A DNA stretch of 40,609 nucleotides from Methanothrix sp. (GCF_026419855.1 NZ_JAOAKP010000012.1:1-40609), one strand, 5' to 3'. Numbered from the stretch's first letter, positions 10,484 to 18,718 are shown. Numbers and translations: made by a program. Notes: generated from the sequence alone by a model not told the origin.

Positions 10484-10550
10484 CATAAAATCATGTATGA
10501 AGTGTGACATATCCAGCAGATTTTAAATTGATTTTTATGAAGTGACGCAA
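10484..10550 (+). repeat. 67-nt dispersed repeat, copy A
   Basis: This stretch, beginning CATAAAATCATGTA and ending GAAGTGACGCAAA, matches the reverse complement of 40542-40609 with about ten to twelve mismatches by eye. The best-conserved blocks are CATATCCAGCA, ATTTTAAATTG and TATGAAGTGACGCAAA. No similarity is obvious beyond the right edge. Its function is unknown. Confidence 0.8.
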
Positions 10551-10596
10551 ATGGCTACAGATCTCAAACAGCCGCGATACAGAGGCGTGCCCTCCT

Positions 10597-10616
10597 CTCC
10601 GGCCTTCAGGCCGGAG
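10597..10616 (+). repeat. Perfect 8-bp hairpin with TTCA loop
   Basis: CTCCGGCC-TTCA-GGCCGGAG forms a perfect stem between glnA and paaK, flanked by CCTC and TTTGCGCCC. Short GC-rich hairpins with a TTCA loop are common at IS200/IS605-type ends, but it could equally be a transcript-end structure. No transposase is present. Confidence 0.5.
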
Positions 10617-10739
10617 TTTGCGCCCTGATACCACTCATCATGAGAGCCCGCGTATGGGGAATGATTGATATACTCTGAGCGAATCTACCACGCTACGGCG
10701 TGGCAGATCGCGCTGTATCAAAATCATCAGGGTAGTAAC

Positions 10740-12038
10740 ATGGCATTCTGGCAACCTAAGTTGGAGCTCATGGAGAGGTCTGAGCTGGAGGAACTCCAGC
10801 TTCGAAGACTCAGAAAGACCGTGGAGCAGGTTTACAGGAACGTTCCATTCTATCACAGAAAGATGACCGAGATGGGCATCACCCCACATGATATAAACAG
10901 CTTGAAGGATATCGAGAAGCTTCCCATGACCAGGAAGACAGACCTGAGGGATAACTATCCGTTCGGGCTCTTCGCTGTTCCCAGGGAGGATATCGTGAGG
11001 GTGCATGCTTCCTCCGGAACAACAGGAAAGCCGACGGTAGTCGGATACACAAAGAACGACATAGAGACGTGGTCTGACCTGATGGCCAGGGACTTCGTCA
11101 TGGTCGGGGTGACCAGGAACGACATATTCCAGAACGCTGTGAACTATGGTTTCTTCACCGGCGGGCTTGGGGTCCACTACGGCATAGAGCGGATGGGCGC
11201 GATGGCGGTCCCCTCCGGCACGGGCAACACCGAGAGGCAGCTCGAGATCATGGCGGATTTCGGGGTGACGGTGCTGCACTGCACTCCGTCGTATGCGCTA
11301 TACCTGGCAGAGACAGCGAAGGCGAAGGGCATCATGGAGAAGCTGAAGCTCAGGATAGGCTGCTTCGGAGCCGAGCCCTGGTCTGATGAGGCGCGCCAGG
11401 AGCTCGAGGAGGCGTTTGGCATAAAGGCATACGACTCATACGGACTCTCAGAGATGTTCGGGCCGGGAGTCGCCTTCGAGTGCCAGGAGCAGAACGGGCT
11501 GCACATATGGGAGGATCACTTCCTGGTGGAGATTCTTGACAGGGATGGGAACCCGTGCGCCCCGGGAGAGCGCGGAGAGCTTGTGCTCACATCTCTGACG
11601 AAGGAGGCAATGCCGCTGATAAGGTACAGAACCGGAGATGTGACGTACCTCCTTGAGGACGGATGCAGCTGCGGGCGCACAAGCCGGAAGCTCCACAGGT
11701 TCCTGGGGAGAGCTGACGATATGCTCGTCGTGAGGGGCATAAACGTCTTCCCGAGCCAGATAGAGGATGTGCTTCTCTCGATACCCGAGATCGGGGATTA
11801 CTTCCAGGTCATAGTCGACAGAAAGCATCACGGTCTGGATGAGCTCACTATCCAGGTCGAGATTAAGGACGAGGCGTTCACAGGGGAGCTCGCAGATCTC
11901 GCGCGGTTACAGAAAAAGGTCGAGGAGAGGCTCAAGGCAGTGCTCAACATCCGGAGCAAGGTGGAGCTGGTCGAGAAGGGCACAATCCCGCGGACGGCAG
12001 GCAAATCGAAGAAGGTGGTGGATCTGAGGAAGATCTGA
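10740..12038 (+). CDS. paaK: Phenylacetate-CoA ligase family protein (PaaK-like)
   Basis: This 432-residue member of the AMP-forming acyl-CoA ligase family activates an aryl or other carboxylic acid as its CoA ester. The ATP-binding loop is SSGTTGKPTVVGYT, the adenylation motif is YGLSEMFGPGVAFEC, and the C-terminal hinge is RTGDVTYLLEDGCSCGRTS followed by GRADDMLVVRGINVFP. Length and motif order match PaaK. The open frame extends to 10665, but MAFWQPKLELMER at 10740 is the family N terminus. Methanogens often carry such ligases without a phenylacetate pathway, so the true substrate is open. No pathway partner genes adjoin it; it is convergent with secE. Confidence 0.9.
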   Translation: MAFWQPKLELMERSELEELQLRRLRKTVEQVYRNVPFYHRKMTEMGITPHDINSLKDIEKLPMTRKTDLRDNYPFGLFAVPREDIVRVHASSGTTGKPTVVGYTKNDIETWSDLMARDFVMVGVTRNDIFQNAVNYGFFTGGLGVHYGIERMGAMAVPSGTGNTERQLEIMADFGVTVLHCTPSYALYLAETAKAKGIMEKLKLRIGCFGAEPWSDEARQELEEAFGIKAYDSYGLSEMFGPGVAFECQEQNGLHIWEDHFLVEILDRDGNPCAPGERGELVLTSLTKEAMPLIRYRTGDVTYLLEDGCSCGRTSRKLHRFLGRADDMLVVRGINVFPSQIEDVLLSIPEIGDYFQVIVDRKHHGLDELTIQVEIKDEAFTGELADLARLQKKVEERLKAVLNIRSKVELVEKGTIPRTAGKSKKVVDLRKI

Positions 12039-12151
12039 ACCATTTCACGTCAAATATTTTCCAGCGCACCGGTGATCGCCGGCACCCTTCTGCGATGGCA
12101 TGATCCAGGACGCACGCTTGTGGGCTTTGGCACCGGCGAAGCAGAGTCTCC

Positions 12152-12457
12152 TCATATCGACTTCGGTATCTCTGTGAGCAGCGCGTATATGATAAAGCCT
12201 ATCATGCCGATCAGGAAGATCCCTGTGATCGATACCTTTCCGATCATCATGAACTCCTCCCTGGTCGGCTTCCTTGCGAGCTTCAGAACGCGTATGTACT
12301 CGCCCAGATCCATCGATGGGGCCTCGATGCCGATATCGTCTAGCATCTCCGTGAGATCGCTCTTCGTGTCCCTTCCCTTCTTCTCAGCCCTCTTCTCAGA
12401 TCTGCCAACACCCAGCTTTCCCTTCAGCTGGTCCATCTTCGTCTCTGCCGCCTTCAT
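12152..12457 (-). CDS. secE: Preprotein translocase subunit SecE (Sec61 gamma)
   Basis: SecE clamps the two halves of SecY in the protein-conducting channel. The C-terminal 55 residues carry the archaeal pattern YIRVLKLARKPTREEF, an amphipathic helix, followed by one membrane span (ITGIFLIGMIGFIIYALL). The N-terminal half is charged and likely disordered. The frame opens at a TTG (12475); I prefer the ATG at 12457, which gives 101 residues. A T-rich TATA-like element near 12480-12490 lies about 28 nt away, consistent with a leaderless message. In many archaea secE precedes the nusG/spt5 gene; here it stands alone. Confidence 0.85.
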   Translation of the reverse strand: MKAAETKMDQLKGKLGVGRSEKRAEKKGRDTKSDLTEMLDDIGIEAPSMDLGEYIRVLKLARKPTREEFMMIGKVSITGIFLIGMIGFIIYALLTEIPKSI

Positions 12458-12757
12458 TCCCTGTGGCGAACGCAATACGATCTAAAAAAGGTTTCGGAGG
12501 CAGAGCGGGAGCACACAAGGATGAAGGGCTGGATTGAGCTCCTGCGGAATGGATTATTCAGCGGCACATCACAATCATCTGGCGAATCAGTAAACCTTGC
12601 GGAAAGCGGGGATCGACTGCTTTGGGGCTGCCAAGAGCTCGCTTCTCCGGCGATCAATAATGCTAGCTTCTTTCATATACGTCTCGCTGCAATCAACTTC
12701 CTCACATCCAGGGCTGCACCGCAGGATTCATTACGGATACGATGGCACAGTTTGAGC
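12458..12757. other. 300-nt divergent promoter region, secE / secreted protein
   Basis: The left end holds the probable secE promoter on the minus strand (T-rich element near 12480-12490). The rest shows no recognised RNA or repeat. An open frame runs through it into the downstream gene from 12521, but its residues look non-coding and precede a normal signal peptide, so I treat it as untranslated. Confidence 0.45.
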
Positions 12758-13309
12758 ATGAGAGCATCCCTATCTGCTGCCGTGCTGCTCATCGTGCTTT
12801 CAGCGGTCACACTCTCGGAGAGTGCATCATCTGAGCCTGTCGTCAGGGAGCTGGGGCCCTTCCGGGTATCTTTCGATCTGAACACGAGCCTTACATACAC
12901 GGTCGTGGTTGATGAGCCTGTGAGGAGCCTTGTGAAGGGCAGGAGCTACATCACATACGGTCTTGGTGTGAAGGGCGAGGATAGCTCCATATGGATATTT
13001 GTCACAGACTACGGCAAGATCCTGGAGGTCCCGCTCGATAATGACTGGAAGATTGTTAACGATTTCCTCACCGAGCAGGGATGCAGCCGCATAAACATCA
13101 CGGAGACTTTGATCGATGGAACCGTGGGGGCTCTCGGCGGCGGGGTCCTTCCATCGGACAAAATAATATTCTGCGCGAGCTACGCGCCTGAGGGCGTATT
13201 TGTACAGGGAAAGCATCTGGTCACGACGAACTGCAGGCTCTTCTCCACGTTCCCTCCGGATGAGACTGTGAGCCTTCTGGAGAGCATACATGTGGAGAGA
13301 AGAGTGTGA
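12758..13309 (+). CDS. Small secreted protein of unknown function
   Basis: I do not recognise the family. From the ATG at 12758 the product is 183 residues and begins with a clear signal peptide (MRASLSAAVLLIVLSAVTLS, cleavage near ESA-SS). The mature part is beta-rich with three cysteines (GCSR, FCAS, NCRL) and N-glycosylation sequons (NTS, NIT). The segment EQGCSRINITETLIDGTVGA resembles a small substrate-binding or adhesion-type fold only loosely. The long upstream extension of the open frame to 12521 is rejected, because it would bury the signal peptide. The next gene is a sensor kinase on the same strand, 195 nt away, so a link in sensing is possible but unproven. Confidence 0.7.
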   Translation: MRASLSAAVLLIVLSAVTLSESASSEPVVRELGPFRVSFDLNTSLTYTVVVDEPVRSLVKGRSYITYGLGVKGEDSSIWIFVTDYGKILEVPLDNDWKIVNDFLTEQGCSRINITETLIDGTVGALGGGVLPSDKIIFCASYAPEGVFVQGKHLVTTNCRLFSTFPPDETVSLLESIHVERRV

Positions 13310-13504
13310 TGCAATGGATACAAATTTCAAAAAAGTGATGATAAAATATATGATGAACAGTTATAACACCACATCCTGATGCGATGATGACTGCTGAATC
13401 TTTGTTAAGGCGCAAAGCGGAGAGCAGCATTCTTTCACAGGAGTGCACAGATCTGCCCATGTCTGCAAAACATTTAACTTGTTCTGATGCGCACTTTTTG
13501 ATGC

Positions 13505-15643
13505 ATGTCTGCATCCGTCGACAAGCGCATACTGATTGCGGCATCTGCATTTGTGTTTCTCACAGCAGCACATCTGCTTCTGATAACACTATTTCGATAT
13601 GCGGATTTGTTTCTTATCGTGGAGGACATCCTCTTTGTGATGGCATCAGTCCTCGCAGCATTCTGCTTCCTCCATGCATTCAAACACTCCAGAGGGAGGG
13701 CGAGGACTGCCTGGCTGGCGATGATTCTTGCAATGGTTTTCAACACTCTGGGAGAGCTCGCATGGCTTGTGATGGAGGTATTCCTCAAAACAGAACCTTT
13801 TCCGTCAGTTGCTGACATCGGATACCTGGCTTTTTATCCGTTCTTTGCAGCGGGCATATTCCTCCTTCCATCTGTGCCGCTGTCAGCAAACGAGAGAGCA
13901 AGGCTGCTGCTGGATGAATGCATAGCTCTGATAGCATCCCTTCTGATCCTATGGATTTACATCCTTCCCGAGCTGCATGAGGAGGATTTTGCGGCCACGC
14001 TCGTATCTATCGCCTATGTGCTGGTGGATCTTCTACTGGTCATCGCGCTGATGGACATACTCTTCAGAGAGCACGAGGCACCCGACGACTGGCCGGCATT
14101 CCTTCTGATCCTCGGAATGGGTGTCATGATAGTAACAGATCTGGGCTATGCCTATCAGGAGATTCAGGGCATATACCTCTCAGGGAGCCTGATCGACACC
14201 GGCTGGCTTGCGGCTTACATGCTGATGGGCCTTGCTCCTCTGCTCTGGCTTCGACCTCCTTCACGGAGTCCAATCAACCTCAAGAGAATATCATACTACA
14301 TCCCTGTCGCCTGGCTCGGCCTTGCGCTCATCCTTGCGCTCATCAAGGGACACGACTCGATATTGAATGCATCAGCCCTGGTAGCATCCATCTCCGGCAT
14401 AATCGGACTGATGCTGCTGCGTGAGAAGCAGTCTGTGAGGATGATGAGCGATATGCTTACAGTACTGCGGAAGGAAGCTGAGCGGCGGGCTGTGGCAGAG
14501 AGGAGCCTCGCTGAGAGCAAAAACCTGCTGGAGAGCATACTGACCCAGGCGCAGTGCGGCATTCTTGTTGTCGATGCAGGTGGAAAAATACTGTTCAGCA
14601 ACGATGCAGCAAGGCGGATATTGAGAAGAGCCCCTGGGGAGCGTGTTGATGGTGATGTGTACAGGAATGTGTACGATGTGAGCGGTGAGAGAATTCCGGA
14701 GTGTGATCTCTGCATCTTGAGGGCTCTAAGGGGGGCGATCACGGAGAGCAGGGAGGAGCGCGTGGTTGTTGATGGCAGGTCATTCGATCTCCTCCTCAAC
14801 TCCGCGCCCCTGAGGGACAGCTCCGGAGAGATCGTGGGTGGTGTGATCTCTTTCATGGATATAACCGAGAGGAAGAGGCTGGAGGATGAGCTCCAGAGAC
14901 ACACAACAGAGCTCGAGAGGATTGTTGAGGAGAGAACGATGGAGATCGAGAGGAAGAACGCGGAGATGGAGAGGTTTGTCTACACAGTCTCTCATGATCT
15001 CAGATCTCCTCTGATAACGATACTCGGATTTCTCGGCTACCTCAGGGAGGATCTGAGAGCAGGCCAGAGCGATAAGGTCGAGAGCGATATACGTTACATA
15101 GAGAACTCCGTGCTCAAAATGGACAGGCTCCTCACAAACACCCTGGAGCTGAGCAGGGTCGGGAGGGTGATCAACCCTCCAGAGGACGTGCGTTTCTCTG
15201 ACCTAGTGAAGGAAGTGCTCTCTGATATGAACACCAAGCTCAACGGCGTTGAGGTCGTGGTTGCAGATGATATGCCTGTTGTGCATGTGGACAGGATGCG
15301 CATAGGGGAGATGCTCGCGAATCTGATAGATAACAGCATCAAGTACACAAAGAATGTTGATCATCCCAGGATAGAGATCGGGTGGCGAGATGATCCGGAA
15401 GGCGCGGTCTTCTTCGTGAAAGATAACGGAACAGGCATAGACCCGATGTACCATGACAAGGTCTTCGAGCTATTCTACAAGATAGACCGCAGCACTCCAG
15501 GCACGGGCGCGGGCCTCGCGATAGCAAAGAAGATTGTGGAGGTCCACGGCGGGAAGATCTGGATAGAGTCTGAGGCCGGGAAGGGCTGTACTGTCTGCTT
15601 CACGCTTCCTCTCATGCACAATGAGAGTGATATGGCGCCATGA
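13505..15643 (+). CDS. Membrane sensor histidine kinase (multi-TM, PAS, HisKA, HATPase)
   Basis: This 712-residue kinase has an N-terminal membrane domain of about eight to ten spans (residues 8-305). The helix-loop segment PSVADIGYLAFYPFF inside it is typical of a bacterial/archaeal integral sensor module. A PAS domain follows (about 337-456, ending VISFMDITERKRLE), then a coiled coil (456-490) and HisKA with the phosphorylated H497 in VSHDLRSPL. The ATPase part has the N box NLIDNSIKY, G1 DNGTGID and G2 GTGAGLAIAKK. No receiver domain is fused and no response regulator is adjacent, so its partner is unknown. The ATG at 13505 has only a weak ribosome site. It is convergent with pyrF, 26 nt apart. 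Confidence 0.92.
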   Translation: MSASVDKRILIAASAFVFLTAAHLLLITLFRYADLFLIVEDILFVMASVLAAFCFLHAFKHSRGRARTAWLAMILAMVFNTLGELAWLVMEVFLKTEPFPSVADIGYLAFYPFFAAGIFLLPSVPLSANERARLLLDECIALIASLLILWIYILPELHEEDFAATLVSIAYVLVDLLLVIALMDILFREHEAPDDWPAFLLILGMGVMIVTDLGYAYQEIQGIYLSGSLIDTGWLAAYMLMGLAPLLWLRPPSRSPINLKRISYYIPVAWLGLALILALIKGHDSILNASALVASISGIIGLMLLREKQSVRMMSDMLTVLRKEAERRAVAERSLAESKNLLESILTQAQCGILVVDAGGKILFSNDAARRILRRAPGERVDGDVYRNVYDVSGERIPECDLCILRALRGAITESREERVVVDGRSFDLLLNSAPLRDSSGEIVGGVISFMDITERKRLEDELQRHTTELERIVEERTMEIERKNAEMERFVYTVSHDLRSPLITILGFLGYLREDLRAGQSDKVESDIRYIENSVLKMDRLLTNTLELSRVGRVINPPEDVRFSDLVKEVLSDMNTKLNGVEVVVADDMPVVHVDRMRIGEMLANLIDNSIKYTKNVDHPRIEIGWRDDPEGAVFFVKDNGTGIDPMYHDKVFELFYKIDRSTPGTGAGLAIAKKIVEVHGGKIWIESEAGKGCTVCFTLPLMHNESDMAP

Positions 15644-15669
15644 TGCTTGTTCTGATATCGACTTGCACT

Positions 15670-16311
15670 CTACCTTGTGAGGTCGAGGAGCGCCTCGGCT
15701 GCTGCCCTGGGGTTGCTGCTCTCGTACACGGATCTGCCAACAATCGCGTAATCCGCGCCGGCATCTAATGCATCTCTCAGGGATCCACCCTGCGCCCCGA
15801 CTCCAGGGGAGATTATCGTGAGGTCTCCCGCAATTCTCCTGAGGGTTCTTATCCGCTCAGGCCTGGTGGCAGGTGCCACTATTCCTGAAGCGCCCACATC
15901 AAGAGAGATCATGACCATGCGCTCCGCGAGCGGAGCCATGAACTCCAGCGCCCCTGGATGGCTCATCTCAGTCACAGCGTAAAGCTCGCCGTTGTGCCTC
16001 TCAGCTGCATCCACACATGCCTCCAGACTGTCCCGTCCTGTGAAAGCATGCGCTATGACCCCCTGAGCGCCCGCGCTGAAGAGGCGATCGCATATCAGGC
16101 GGTTCGTGTTCGGGATATCCGCGATCTTCAGGTCCGCAATTATCGGGGCGATGCCGGAGAGGTCTTTTATGATGGAGAGACCTGCCGAGAGTATCAATGG
16201 ATACCCGACCTTGATCGCATCGAAGATACCCTCTGTATCTGAGGCTATGCTGTACGCCTTGTCCCCGGACTCAACATCCAGGGCGAGAATGAGCCTGCTG
16301 TTCTTCTTCAT
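15670..16311 (-). CDS. pyrF: Orotidine 5'-phosphate decarboxylase
   Basis: PyrF makes UMP from OMP, the last step of pyrimidine synthesis. The 213-residue protein has the archaeal OMP decarboxylase pattern: LALDVESGD (first Asp), IKVGYPL (Lys), the catalytic ADLKIADIPNTN (Asp-Lys-Asp), and the phosphate loop PGVGAQGG with GADYAIVGRSVY. The frame opens at 16410, but the ATG at 16311 sits just after GGAGG and matches the family N terminus (MKKNSRLILALDV). No other pyrimidine gene is adjacent. Confidence 0.96.
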   Translation of the reverse strand: MKKNSRLILALDVESGDKAYSIASDTEGIFDAIKVGYPLILSAGLSIIKDLSGIAPIIADLKIADIPNTNRLICDRLFSAGAQGVIAHAFTGRDSLEACVDAAERHNGELYAVTEMSHPGALEFMAPLAERMVMISLDVGASGIVAPATRPERIRTLRRIAGDLTIISPGVGAQGGSLRDALDAGADYAIVGRSVYESSNPRAAAEALLDLTR

Positions 16312-16434
16312 TATACCTCCATGGCGGGCATGCAACTGGATCGCCAGCCGATGCAAGGAGAGGCCGCAATATGGTATCACCTGGTTAGACATGCTGGGAT
16401 CTTCGGACATTTAAGGTGCACAGACTTCTGCACA

Positions 16435-17037
16435 TCAACCTTTTGATCTACCACCTCTTGTTTTCCTCCCATCAGCCGGGCTCACCTTACCCGAAATCTT
16501 GGTGATGAGATGCGTGACAACGACTCCTAGATCATTTATATCCAGCCGGCCGTCCAGATCCAGATCGCCCAGATCAAGCGTTCCCTGCGTTTCATGCAGC
16601 TTGTACGTCAGCTTAAGGAACTTTGATAAAACCAATTTCGGTATCTCATCGCATCGGTCTATTCCGTACCATTCGAAAACATCACGATCTCCCTTACTGC
16701 TATTGCATTTCCTGCATGCGGGAACACAGTTGTCGCCTGAGTCCAGCAGTTCGATCACCCTTGGATCCACACCGGCTCTCGATATGGGTATAATGTGATC
16801 CATGGTGATGTTATCTGTTGAGCCACAGTACACGCAAACGTTGCCCTTTTCAAGCGACTTCTGATAATCCCTGATCGAGCTGGACCACTTCATCTCGCCG
16901 GATCTCAGCATTTTATAACGCGATACCACAAATCCGTAGTTGCCGTCAAAACCTGCCGCCCTGGCAATGAGCTCTGCATAAAGCCAGTAAATCAGCTCGC
17001 GCACAGTTCTGACGTACCTTGGAGGCTTCAAACTCAA
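16435..17037 (-). CDS. HNH endonuclease-domain protein with dockerin-like Ca loop
   Basis: The middle of this 200-residue protein is an HNH domain. C68 and C71 (CVYC), D80-H81 in MDHIIPIS, N103, C108 and C111 (CRKCN) form the zinc knuckle and metal site. Such domains cut DNA; the target is unknown. The C terminus holds GDLDLDGRLDINDL (157-170), which fits the dockerin-type EF-hand spacing D-x-D-x-D-G-x-x-D-x-x-D. It is followed by a basic tail (KTRGGRSKG). The start is a TTG at 17037 with GGAGGTG a few bases upstream; the first ATG inside lies past conserved-looking sequence. No methyltransferase is adjacent, so a restriction role is not supported. It is the gene downstream of the HAD phosphatase. 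Confidence 0.82.
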   Translation of the reverse strand: MSLKPPRYVRTVRELIYWLYAELIARAAGFDGNYGFVVSRYKMLRSGEMKWSSSIRDYQKSLEKGNVCVYCGSTDNITMDHIIPISRAGVDPRVIELLDSGDNCVPACRKCNSSKGDRDVFEWYGIDRCDEIPKLVLSKFLKLTYKLHETQGTLDLGDLDLDGRLDINDLGVVVTHLITKISGKVSPADGRKTRGGRSKG

Positions 17038-17186
17038 TGATCTCCACCTCCACTCAGCAAAGCATTATCAGAGATTCTGATATTTTTAACCATCTCGATA
17101 ATCTGCCTCACGATAGCCAGATCTTGATACACGCTTGCACGATTCATTCATTATGCTGCTGGCACATGATCGTTGTGCAGCGCCAT

Positions 17187-17828
17187 TTACATTCCATTCA
17201 GTATCCTGTCAGCCGCCTCTCTGAGGTCTCCCACGACCTCAGGGCCGCTCCTGTTCCCCTTTCTGTCCAGGAAGAGAGCATCCAGACCGGCCTCGATCGG
17301 CGCCTCGTAGTCATAAACGTAATGATCCCCGATGTGGAGAACCTCCATAGGTTTTCTTCCAAGAGCTCTGCAGACCAGGATGTATGAGCGGGGCGACTTC
17401 TTAACATCCCTGAAATCTGATGTCACAGAGAATATCCTGCTGAACCTGTCCATCAGCCCGTCAAGCTCCATCTCGATGAACTCCCTGGCTGCGTTGGATG
17501 TGACTATGAGCTCATAGCCTGAATCTCTAAGAGTATCGAGGACCTCCTCCACCTCTGGATATATCTCTATCTCGGACCTGTACATCTCGAGGAGCTCGTA
17601 CTTATCGATCCTGAGATCGAACTTCTCCAGCCAGTACCCGAGGTCATACCACTCAAGCCTGTCGCTTCCGATCTTGAGATACTCTCCGATGACGATCTCC
17701 TTTGCATTGTCCAGATCAACGCCGTGCCGCTTCGCGTAAAGCTCCGGGATCCCCTCCATCCACACCCTGTCAACATACCTCGGGCTCACCAGAGTCCCGT
17801 CCATATCGAATGATATCACTTCTGGCAT
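17187..17828 (-). CDS. HAD-superfamily phosphatase-like hydrolase
   Basis: This 213-residue cytosolic protein has all four HAD motifs: FDMDGT with nucleophile D8, TSNA (motif II), a Lys in KKSPRSY (motif III) and GDHYVYD (motif IV). The helical cap between motifs I and II (about residues 15-95) is the C1 type seen in phosphoglycolate phosphatases and other small-metabolite phosphatases. The substrate cannot be told from sequence. The ATG has an AGGTAAGAG stretch upstream. A palindromic TTTATAAA box at 17891-17898 and GGGTA-type repeats beyond it form its likely promoter. Confidence 0.88.
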   Translation of the reverse strand: MPEVISFDMDGTLVSPRYVDRVWMEGIPELYAKRHGVDLDNAKEIVIGEYLKIGSDRLEWYDLGYWLEKFDLRIDKYELLEMYRSEIEIYPEVEEVLDTLRDSGYELIVTSNAAREFIEMELDGLMDRFSRIFSVTSDFRDVKKSPRSYILVCRALGRKPMEVLHIGDHYVYDYEAPIEAGLDALFLDRKGNRSGPEVVGDLREAADRILNGM

Positions 17829-18279
17829 CTCTCTTACCTGTGATCTTCTTACATGCAGATCTATGCGATGGTAGAATCTGGGAGCGTTTATTTATAAACA
17901 AATCGCGGGTAGTCTACCCACGGGTATCTACTTTCGTTGAGTTGATCTCGATGGGCTAACCCCCTTAGATGTGTTTATTTTGGAACAATGTCGGCATGGA
18001 AATCGACATCCTTGGACCCATTAATACCTGTCCAACGCCACATAGCGGGGTTGAGATCTGCGAATCGCCTGAAGCTATTGCATTTGCGCTTATCCAAATG
18101 TCATAGGCAGACTACCACGTGCCTAAATGAAACGAAAACCAGAACAGTGTATGCGATAATTTCAATGGAGTTTATATTATGAATACACGCGACGATGGCA
18201 GCCTGTGATCCGCGCGCCGCTTCTCCGCTTTCCGACAACTATTTCAGCCCATCCTCCAAAAAGAAATTGGTGATTTTCA
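17829..18279. promoter_or_regulatory. 451-nt divergent regulatory region, HAD / ferritin
   Basis: For the minus-strand HAD gene there is a TTTATAAA box at 17891-17898. Immediately upstream on that strand are GGGTAG-T-CTACCC (17907-17919, a perfect inverted repeat) and a near copy GGGTATCTAC (17922-17931), a plausible regulator site. For the plus-strand ferritin gene a TTTATATT box lies at 18171-18178, about 100 nt before its ATG. The interval 17935-18165 holds nothing I recognise. Confidence 0.5.
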
Positions 18280-18585
18280 ATGCCTGAGTTTGCAACACCG
18301 TTTGCGGGCATGGCCAGCGAGCGCAAGCTGACCAAACAGGAGCTTGTGAGGGCGATAAGGTATGTCATCGCGGCTGAGTACGAGGCGATCCAGCTCTACA
18401 TGCAGCTTGCAGAGTCCACAGATGACGATCGCGCGAAGGCTGTGCTCGTCGACATCGCTGACGAGGAGGTTGTGCACGCCGGCGAGTTTCTGAGACTTCT
18501 GAAGGAGCTTGAGCCGCGCGAGGAGGAGCTGTACAAAGAGGGCTACAAGGAGGTCGAGGAGATACTGGAGAAACTCAAAAAGTGA
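18280..18585 (+). CDS. Ferritin-like two-helix protein (encapsulated-ferritin type)
   Basis: The 101-residue protein is two long helices with a diiron-type ligand set: E33 in AAEYEAIQLY, and E63 with H66 in ADEEVVHAGEF. From memory, the encapsulated ferritin of Rhodospirillum rubrum uses E32, E62 and H65, and the N-terminal domain of the Pyrococcus encapsulin fusion has the same ADEE..HAGE pattern. I infer a ferroxidase or iron-storage role, possibly as encapsulin cargo. No encapsulin gene is in the window. The N-terminal tail MPEFATPFAGM is family-typical. GGTGAT lies five bases before the ATG. A rubrerythrin-like or demethoxyubiquinone-hydroxylase-family label is the main alternative. Confidence 0.82.
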   Translation: MPEFATPFAGMASERKLTKQELVRAIRYVIAAEYEAIQLYMQLAESTDDDRAKAVLVDIADEEVVHAGEFLRLLKELEPREEELYKEGYKEVEEILEKLKK

Positions 18586-18718
18586 CTCTCCTTATATTTT
18601 CAGGCTGCTGCGTGGCTTCGATCTGTCTGCAGACGTGCTCATGGCTTGCTGCGCAGGCAGTCCGGTTCTCCTGGACTCAGGTGATGAAATCGATGCTCGG
18701 TTGATCCAATACTGGTGT

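Larger units (their letters stand above)
10280..10739. other. 460-nt gap between glnA and paaK: repeat plus hairpins
   Basis: I find no convincing gene here. The gap holds one copy of the dispersed repeat (10484-10550), a perfect hairpin at 10597-10616, and a second hairpin at 10688-10703 (CCACGC-TACG-GCGTGG) in the probable paaK 5' region. 10280-10480 shows no RNA gene or motif that I recognise. Confidence 0.6.

Noticed and set aside
12521-12757. 79-residue N-terminal extension of the small secreted protein
   Set aside because: It would place the signal peptide internally; the ATG at 12758 starts a normal secretion signal.
16312-16410. 33-residue N-terminal extension of PyrF
   Set aside because: GGAGG lies just before the ATG at 16311, and OMP decarboxylases start at that point.
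16435-17037. HNH gene as part of a restriction-modification system or intron/intein homing unit
   Set aside because: No methyltransferase is adjacent, and I saw no interrupted host gene around it.
18509-18718. 70-residue N-terminal extension of pelota
   Set aside because: It begins inside the ferritin gene, is Arg/Ser-rich shadow sequence, and pelota homologs start at MRVI.
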